11,690 nt of DNA from CAYZBM01 sp964476705. GTDB lineage: Bacteria > Pseudomonadota > Alphaproteobacteria > Rickettsiales > UBA6187. A model generated the notes under the pieces. It worked only from the letters and a program-made list of their open reading frames with translations. It had not been told where the DNA came from and searched no databases. A program made the translations under genes and the position numbers. This document shows, in pieces, positions 7,609 through 11,690 of the stretch. How positions within the stretch are numbered: position 1 is the stretch's first letter; the number at the start of each line of letters is the position of its first letter. The DNA lies in contig CAYZBM010000064.1 in NCBI GenBank assembly GCA_964476705.1, positions 1 to 11,690 of the forward strand. Reading direction: 5' to 3'.

Positions 7609-7629
7609 ATTATAACCAATTTAATTGGT
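7609..7629 (-). promoter_or_regulatory. putA -10 box with adjacent 15-bp palindrome
   Basis: On the minus strand a perfect TATAAT lies at 7614-7609, about 70 bases before the putA ATG, with no good -35. Immediately upstream, 7615-7629 is a perfect palindrome (ACCAATT-T-AATTGGT on the plus strand) lying in the -10/-35 spacer. This is a good place for an operator, and the weak -35 suggests need for an activator. Which regulator binds is unknown. Confidence 0.45.
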
Positions 7630-7667
7630 AGAAATACCACGACAGCTTAAATATAACGCTTTATAAG

Positions 7668-7696
7668 TTGACTATACTCCGAAAATGGCGTACATT
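7668..7696 (+). promoter_or_regulatory. Candidate promoter of the ATPase-rocD unit
   Basis: TTGACT (7668-7673) is followed by 17 bases and TACATT (7691-7696). The -35 is good and the -10 mediocre. Almost the whole promoter lies inside the perfect palindrome at 7670-7710, so a protein bound there would occlude it. No better pair is seen in this intergenic region. Confidence 0.3.
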
Positions 7697-7719
7697 TTCG
7701 GAGTATAGTCCGAAAATGG
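7670..7719. promoter_or_regulatory. Perfect 18-bp palindrome plus third half-site before the first ATPase
   Basis: The left arm gactatactccgaaaatg (7670-7687) and the right arm cattttcggagtatagtc (7693-7710) are exact reverse complements around a five-base loop (gcgta). The 11-base core tccgaaaatgg (7678-7688) is repeated directly at 7709-7719. This third copy runs into GGAG (7718-7721), the likely ribosome binding site of the ATPase at 7732. No T-run follows, so it is not a terminator. It could be an operator, an RNA hairpin that hides or exposes the binding site, or the recognition site of the ATPase itself. Confidence 0.8.
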
Positions 7720-7731
7720 AGCCTTAAGATT

Positions 7732-8892
7732 ATGATACCTAGATTATTAAAACTACCAAAAAATGATAATGTTTTACTTTTTGGCCCAAGGAATTGTGGG
7801 AAAACAACCTTAATTCATCAGACTTATAACGAAAAAAGCAGTCTATTTATTGATCTATTAAGACCAGATGTAGAAGAACGTTTTGCCAATAACCCTGCTG
7901 AAATAATAAATATTGTTGAAGCTTTGCCAAAAAACATTACCCATGTGATAATTGATGAGATTCAAAAAAATCCTAAATTATTAGACTCGGTTCATTATTT
8001 AATAGAAAACACCAAGAAAATCTTCGTTCTAACTGGCTCTAGTGCTAAGAAACTAAGAGCCTCTGGTGTTAATTTGTTGGCAGGAAGGGCTTTAGTTTAT
8101 AATCTTTTTCCTTTTAGTTATTTTGAAATAGAAAATAATTTTGATCTTAAAAAGGCTTTAGAATGGGGGATGTTGCCTAAAATACAATATTCTAAAACCA
8201 AAAAACTTAAAATGAAATTTCTACAATCATATAGCCAGACTTATTTAAAGGAAGAAATTTGGAACGAACATATAATTAGAAAACTTAATCCTTTTCGTAA
8301 ATTCCTTGAAGTTGCCGCACAAATGAATGGCAAAATTATTAATTATAGTAAAATAGCAGCTGATGTTGGAGTTGACGACAAAACAGTCAAGAATTATTAT
8401 TCGGTTTTAGAAGATACCTTAGTTGGTTTTCATTTGGAAACTTTTCATAATTCGTTTAGAAAAAGACTAAATAATAAACCTAAATTTTATTTTTGCGATA
8501 CAGGAATAGCTAGATCCTTAGCCAAAACCTTATCGACAGAAACAGAAAGCTCAACTAGTTATTATGGTCTATTATTTGAACAATTTATTATCACCGAAAT
8601 AATAAAATTATCTAGTTATTTTGATCAAGAATATAGCTTTAGTTACTTAAAAACTAAAGATGACGCAGAAATAGACTTGGTGGTTGAAAGGCCAGGAAAA
8701 CCAATTTTATTTATTGAAATAAAAAGCACTAACAACGTAACTGAAAGTATGTTAAGTAGTTTTAGCAACCTGATTAAAGATTTTGGACCATGTGAGGCAG
8801 TGTGCTTTTCTTGCGATCCTAAAAAAAAGAAAATAAAAAATATGACTATATTTCCTTGGCAGGAGGGATTAAAATATTATTTTTATAAATAG
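7732..8892 (+). CDS. AAA-family ATPase with DUF4143 (AAA_14/COG1373 type), copy 1 (386 aa)
   Basis: An ATP-binding protein of the widespread but functionally undefined AAA_14/DUF4143 family. Walker A is GPRNCGKTT (18-26), Walker B HVIIDEIQ (71-78), sensor 1 LTGSSA (100-105) and a conserved AGR at 117-119. A winged-helix-like section spans ~186-235 (INYSKIAADVGVDDKTVKNYYSVLED). The C-terminal part has the pattern DDAEIDLVVE (310-319) ... FIEIKS (327-332), which fits the PD-(D/E)XK-like fold of the DUF4143 tail. Length and order are normal, so it seems intact. The start is ATG at 7732; GGAG lies ten bases upstream inside a palindromic array. The stop codon is seven bases before rocD, so the two are probably co-transcribed. 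Such genes are often mobile and repetitive. Its link to proline/ornithine metabolism is by position only. Confidence 0.9.
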   Translation: MIPRLLKLPKNDNVLLFGPRNCGKTTLIHQTYNEKSSLFIDLLRPDVEERFANNPAEIINIVEALPKNITHVIIDEIQKNPKLLDSVHYLIENTKKIFVLTGSSAKKLRASGVNLLAGRALVYNLFPFSYFEIENNFDLKKALEWGMLPKIQYSKTKKLKMKFLQSYSQTYLKEEIWNEHIIRKLNPFRKFLEVAAQMNGKIINYSKIAADVGVDDKTVKNYYSVLEDTLVGFHLETFHNSFRKRLNNKPKFYFCDTGIARSLAKTLSTETESSTSYYGLLFEQFIITEIIKLSSYFDQEYSFSYLKTKDDAEIDLVVERPGKPILFIEIKSTNNVTESMLSSFSNLIKDFGPCEAVCFSCDPKKKKIKNMTIFPWQEGLKYYFYK

Positions 8893-8899
8893 GTAATAT

Positions 8900-10108
8900 A
8901 TGACCAAAACCAGAAATCTACTTGAGCTTGAAAATCAATATCTAGCCCATAATTATACTCCTTTACCGATCATTTTTAAAAAAGGTAAAGGCGTGCATTT
9001 ATATGATATAAATGATAAAAAATATATCGATATGGTTAGCGCTTATTCCGCAGTAAGTTTAGGCCATAGCAATAAAAAATTAGTCAAAGTTTTGGCTAAA
9101 CAAGCGCAAACTTTAAGTGTAACTTCGAGAGCTCTGCACCATAATCTTTTAGGCGAGTTTGCTAGAGAACTTTGTGAATTTGCCGGTATGGATATGATGC
9201 TGCCAATGAATACTGGCGCTGAGGCGGTAGAAACAGCTATTAAAGCTGCTAGGTTATGGGGTTATAAAGTCAAAAAAATTAAAGAAGATAAGGCTGAAAT
9301 TGTTGTCTGTAATAATAATTTTCATGGCCGCACTACAACTATTATAAGTTTTTCTTCCCATGAATCTTATAAAAATAATTTCGGGCCCCTTACTCCCGGC
9401 TTTAAATTAGTCGATTTTGGCGATATAAAAAGCTTTAAAGCCGCTATAACTGAAAATACTTGCGCTTGTATAATAGAGCCCATTCAAGGTGAAGCTGGTA
9501 TTATTATGCCGCCCCCAAATTATCTCACCGAAATTCAGAAAATTTGTAAAGAGCATAATATTTTACTAATACTTGATGAAGTGCAAAGCGGTATGGGCAG
9601 AACTGGTAAAAATTTTGCCTATATGCATTATATTGATAAACCTGATGGCTTAATAGTTGGCAAAGCCTTAGGTGGCGGTTTATTACCTGTTTCAGCTTTT
9701 TTAGGTAAGTCAGAAATTATGGAATTATTTACTCCAGGCTCTCATGGCTCAACTTTTGGCGGCAATGTTTTAGCCTCAGCTATTGCCTTAGCTACTTTAA
9801 AGATTTTAAAAAAAGGCAAGATAGTTAAAAATAGTCAAAAACTCGGATCTTATTTAATCAATGAGCTTAATAAAATTGACCATAATATTATAACCGCCGT
9901 GCATGGTTTAGGACTCTGGGTTGGCGTAGATATTAACCCCGAATATTTTACCGCTAAAGAAATATGCTTAAAGCTCCTCAAAGAAGGAATAATAGCTAAA
10001 GAAACAAGAGAAAAAACTATTCGCCTCGCCCCACCACTTATTATTACCAAAAAAGATATTGATAAAGTGATTAGGGCTTTGCATAAGGTTATAAAAAATA
10101 TTAGATGA
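8900..10108 (+). CDS. rocD: Ornithine aminotransferase RocD (402 aa)
   Basis: A PLP enzyme that transfers the delta-amino group of ornithine to 2-oxoglutarate, giving glutamate semialdehyde and glutamate. Length equals the usual bacterial RocD. PLP residues: K255 (IVGKALGGG), D226 (LILDEVQSGMGRTG), NTGAEA 104-109 and T285 (STFGGN). The residues that separate ornithine aminotransferase from related class III enzymes are also present: Y19 (NYTPLP) and R144 (NFHGRT), matching human Y55 and R180; E198 (IQGEAG), matching E235; and Y49 (SAYSAV), matching Y85. The ribosome binding site AGG (8891-8893) overlaps the stop codon of the upstream ATPase, suggesting coupled translation. Its product is the substrate of the PutA aldehyde dehydrogenase domain, encoded divergently 1.4 kb away. 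Acetylornithine aminotransferase is the main alternative and is less likely given these residues. Confidence 0.95.
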   Translation: MTKTRNLLELENQYLAHNYTPLPIIFKKGKGVHLYDINDKKYIDMVSAYSAVSLGHSNKKLVKVLAKQAQTLSVTSRALHHNLLGEFARELCEFAGMDMMLPMNTGAEAVETAIKAARLWGYKVKKIKEDKAEIVVCNNNFHGRTTTIISFSSHESYKNNFGPLTPGFKLVDFGDIKSFKAAITENTCACIIEPIQGEAGIIMPPPNYLTEIQKICKEHNILLILDEVQSGMGRTGKNFAYMHYIDKPDGLIVGKALGGGLLPVSAFLGKSEIMELFTPGSHGSTFGGNVLASAIALATLKILKKGKIVKNSQKLGSYLINELNKIDHNIITAVHGLGLWVGVDINPEYFTAKEICLKLLKEGIIAKETREKTIRLAPPLIITKKDIDKVIRALHKVIKNIR

Positions 10109-10182
10109 CTAAAAAGAGAGATAAATACGGCTTACTAAATAAAAATAATATAAATCAATATATTGAACAAAAAAATAGTCGA

Positions 10183-10211
10183 TTGACAAAAATACATTTT
10201 TAGGCTAATCT
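10183..10211 (+). promoter_or_regulatory. Sigma70 promoter of the second ATPase
   Basis: A perfect TTGACA (10183-10188) is followed by exactly 17 bases and TAATCT (10206-10211). Transcription would start near 10218, at the centre of the inverted repeat described next, leaving a leader of about 23 bases before the ATG at 10241. This is the best promoter match in the window. Confidence 0.65.
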
Positions 10212-10240
10212 GAAGTGATACTTTGGATTGGCCTAAATAT
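10196..10240. promoter_or_regulatory. Long inverted repeat over the -10 box and leader of the second ATPase
   Basis: Two 21-base arms (10196-10216 and 10220-10240) surround a three-base loop (gat). As DNA, 17 of 21 positions are complementary. Three of the four exceptions would be G-U pairs in RNA, leaving one true mismatch. The strongest block is ttaggctaatc (10200-10210) against gattggcctaa (10226-10236). The left arm covers the -10 box and the right arm ends on the base before the ATG at 10241. No U-run follows. An operator is more likely than an RNA switch because transcription seems to begin inside it. Confidence 0.7.
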
Positions 10241-11467
10241 ATGAAAAAAAATATTAAACGTAGCTTAGCAAAAATAGTAACTGAAATTAGCGATAATTTT
10301 AAAGTATTATTATTAACTGGCCCGAGACAAGTAGGCAAAACTTTCCTCTTACAAGAAGTTCAAAAAAAGACCAGATCTTATATAACATTGGATGATTTTA
10401 CCGTTAGAACTGCGGCAATACAAGACCCTGCAGGATTTATTGAACGTTTGAATTTGCCGGTCCTAATTGATGAAGTACAATATGCGCCCAATTTATTTCC
10501 TTATATTAAGATGGAAGTTGATCGCTTAAAAAAGCCCGGTCTTTTTTGGCTAACCGGATCGCAACAATTTTCTATGATGAAAAATGTTACTGAATCTTTA
10601 GCAGGAAGAATTGGCATTTTAAATTTACAAGGAATTAGCCTCGCTGAAGAACAAAAAAGAGCTAACAATTTACCATTTTTACCAGATTTAAATCTACTAA
10701 AAGAAAGACAAAAAACGGCGAAAAGCATAACTATAAAACAATTATACCATAAAATTTGGCGCGGTTCTTATCCCGATATTGTAGTTAAAAATGGTAAAAA
10801 TTGGGAACATTTTTATGATTCTTATATTACGACTTATATCACTCACGACATTCAGGATTATTTAGGGATAAAAAATAAAACTGCTTTTCTAAAATTTATG
10901 CAAATTATAGCAGCTCGTACCGGACAATTAGTAAATTACGATGAAATAGCTAAGGATGTTGGCTTAAGCCCTGTCACTATAAAATCTTGGATAGATATCT
11001 TACTAACTTCTGGAATTATTTACTTATTGTCACCATATTTTAATAATATAACCAAAAGACTAATTAAAACTCCAAAATTATATTTTATGGATACTGGCTT
11101 ATGTTGTTTTCTAACCGGCTGGTTAAATCCTGAAGTTCTTGAGCGCGGGGCCATGAACGGAGCTATTTTAGAAAATTTTGTAATAAGTGAAATTATAAAA
11201 TCTTATCTTCACTGCGGTAGAAAACCTAGGTTATATTTTTATAGAGATAAAAATAAAAATGAAATAGACCTACTAATTGAACAAAACGGAGAATTATATC
11301 CGATAGAAGTGAAAAAAACTGCAACTCCAAATAAACATGACTTTAAAAATTTTGCTCTTTTAGAAAAATTAAAAATAAAAGTAGGACGTGGGGCGGTTAT
11401 TTGCTTAACTAAAAATTTGGTTCCTCTGGAGCAGAAGGTTGATGCTGTGCCGGTGTCGTGGATATAG
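10241..11467 (+). CDS. AAA-family ATPase with DUF4143 (AAA_14/COG1373 type), copy 2 (408 aa)
   Basis: A second, clearly distinct member of the AAA_14/DUF4143 family. ATG at 10241 gives the usual family N-terminus (KKNIKRSLAKI...FKVLLLTGPRQVGKT); TTG at 10223 would start almost at the transcription start. Walker A GPRQVGKT (27-34), Walker B VLIDEVQ (74-80), LTGSQQ (104-109), AGRI (121-124). A winged-helix-like region lies at ~214-262 (VNYDEIAKDVGLSPVTIKSWIDIL). DUF4143 ends with the classic NEIDLLIE (340-347) and YPIEVKKT (353-360), the PD-(D/E)XK-like pair. It is intact by length and motif. No clear Shine-Dalgarno is seen; the inverted repeat ends at the ATG. It has its own promoter and is not in an operon with rocD, 132 bases upstream. 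The role of the family is not firmly established; autonomous mobile gene or regulator are both possible. Confidence 0.92.
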   Translation: MKKNIKRSLAKIVTEISDNFKVLLLTGPRQVGKTFLLQEVQKKTRSYITLDDFTVRTAAIQDPAGFIERLNLPVLIDEVQYAPNLFPYIKMEVDRLKKPGLFWLTGSQQFSMMKNVTESLAGRIGILNLQGISLAEEQKRANNLPFLPDLNLLKERQKTAKSITIKQLYHKIWRGSYPDIVVKNGKNWEHFYDSYITTYITHDIQDYLGIKNKTAFLKFMQIIAARTGQLVNYDEIAKDVGLSPVTIKSWIDILLTSGIIYLLSPYFNNITKRLIKTPKLYFMDTGLCCFLTGWLNPEVLERGAMNGAILENFVISEIIKSYLHCGRKPRLYFYRDKNKNEIDLLIEQNGELYPIEVKKTATPNKHDFKNFALLEKLKIKVGRGAVICLTKNLVPLEQKVDAVPVSWI

Positions 11468-11541
11468 TTAAGCTGATGCTTTATCAGATATGTAGCATTA
11501 TAAGAATGATTGACAGTACGTTCATTTTTCCACATATGTCA

Positions 11542-11690
11542 TTAAATCAATTTCTTATTATCTTGGTTAGTATGTTTTATACTTAAAATTTTTACTTCAT
11601 TCTTCTGAACTACAAGAATTATTCTAAAAGATTTTTTATATAGTATTTCATGATTGAAATGACCTATATTATGGATTGTATCTTGAAGTA
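11542..11690 (-). CDS. RelE/ParE-family toxin, C-terminal part (gene runs off the window)
   Basis: An open minus-strand frame enters at the window edge and stops at 11542, giving 48 residues. The sequence IGHFNHEILYKKSFRIILVV followed by QKNEVKILSIKHTNQD has the ParE/RelE toxin ending: strand LYKKSFRIIL, short turn, strand VKILSIKH, and a polar residue-Asp near the end. These toxins are ribosome-dependent RNases (RelE) or gyrase inhibitors (ParE); the tail alone cannot separate them. The N-terminal part and any antitoxin lie beyond position 11690. Bases 11637-11676 of this gene are repeated exactly at 164-203. The call rests on pattern resemblance over a short stretch. Confidence 0.6.
   Translation of the reverse strand, partial: LQDTIHNIGHFNHEILYKKSFRIILVVQKNEVKILSIKHTNQDNKKLI
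11637..11676 (-). repeat. 40-bp direct repeat copy 2, inside the toxin gene
   Basis: Identical over 40 bases to 164-203 and in the same orientation; flanking bases differ on both sides. Here the sequence lies in an open toxin frame, so this is the more intact context. Nearby, gatatgtagcat (11487-11498) repeats 248-259, but order and spacing differ between the ends, so the two regions are not one simple duplicated block. Confidence 0.85.

Noticed and set aside
10223..10240. TTG start for the second ATPase
   Set aside because: It lies about five bases after the predicted transcription start, and the ATG at 10241 gives the usual family N-terminus.
10135..10338. Minus-strand open frame over the promoter of the second ATPase
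   Set aside because: It overlaps a strong plus-strand promoter and the ATPase start, and has hydrophobic AT-driven sequence with no recognisable domain.
11473..11487. Hairpin CTGAT-GCTTT-ATCAG as terminator of the second ATPase
   Set aside because: The five-pair stem is weak and no T-run follows, so it does not support an intrinsic terminator.
11239..11535. Minus-strand 98-codon frame at the end of the second ATPase
   Set aside because: Almost all of it is antisense to the conserved DUF4143 end, with no family resemblance.
1..11690. CRISPR array, tRNA or rRNA genes, complete insertion sequence
   Set aside because: No regularly spaced repeats, no cloverleaf with conserved T-loop sequence, no rRNA signature and no transposase reading frame were seen.

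Overview
This is a strongly AT-rich bacterial window, most likely from a Rickettsiales-type intracellular alphaproteobacterium. Four things suggest this. Base composition is low in G+C. The intergenic DNA at the left end carries degraded palindromes with TGGATCC...GGATGAC ends, a repeat style typical of Rickettsiales and other alphaproteobacteria. There are two DUF4143 ATPases. Three unrecognised, probably lineage-specific proteins have no Sec signal. The assignment is an inference; no rRNA or universal marker gene is present.

Layout. Positions 1-674 hold no gene. They contain three consecutive imperfect palindromes, a fourth hairpin and a 40-bp relic of a RelE/ParE-like toxin gene. Positions 675-4358 carry three minus-strand genes for unrecognised proteins that share a recurring ~80-residue helix / beta-hairpin / helix module and have different low-complexity tails: Gly/Ala-rich, Ser-Asp, and tandem proline-rich. 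Each seems to have its own transcription start. Positions 4462-7536 (minus) encode a compact bifunctional PutA. A divergent control region follows. On the plus strand come a DUF4143 ATPase (7732-8892), ornithine aminotransferase RocD (8900-10108) and a second DUF4143 ATPase (10241-11467). The right edge holds the 3' end of a minus-strand RelE/ParE-family toxin gene. The same 40-bp sequence found as a relic at 164-203 lies inside this gene at 11637-11676.

How the genes fit together. RocD converts ornithine to glutamate semialdehyde. PutA oxidises proline to pyrroline-5-carboxylate, the cyclic form of the same compound, and its second domain oxidises this to glutamate. The two genes therefore form a divergent module that makes glutamate from proline and ornithine, a sensible carbon supply for an intracellular bacterium. 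PutA lacks the DNA-binding domain that lets longer PutAs control their own gene, and a 15-bp palindrome sits beside its likely -10 box.

Most notable observations: (1) each DUF4143 ATPase has a long hairpin directly in front of its start codon, one a perfect 18-bp palindrome with a third half-site over the ribosome binding site, the other a 21-bp stem ending at the ATG and overlapping a TTGACA-17-TAATCT promoter; (2) the trio of module-sharing proteins looks like a small expanded family, one member carrying 30-residue repeats with acidic-LPPPP motifs reminiscent of ActA-like host-actin mimics; (3) identical 40-bp direct repeats bracket almost the whole window.
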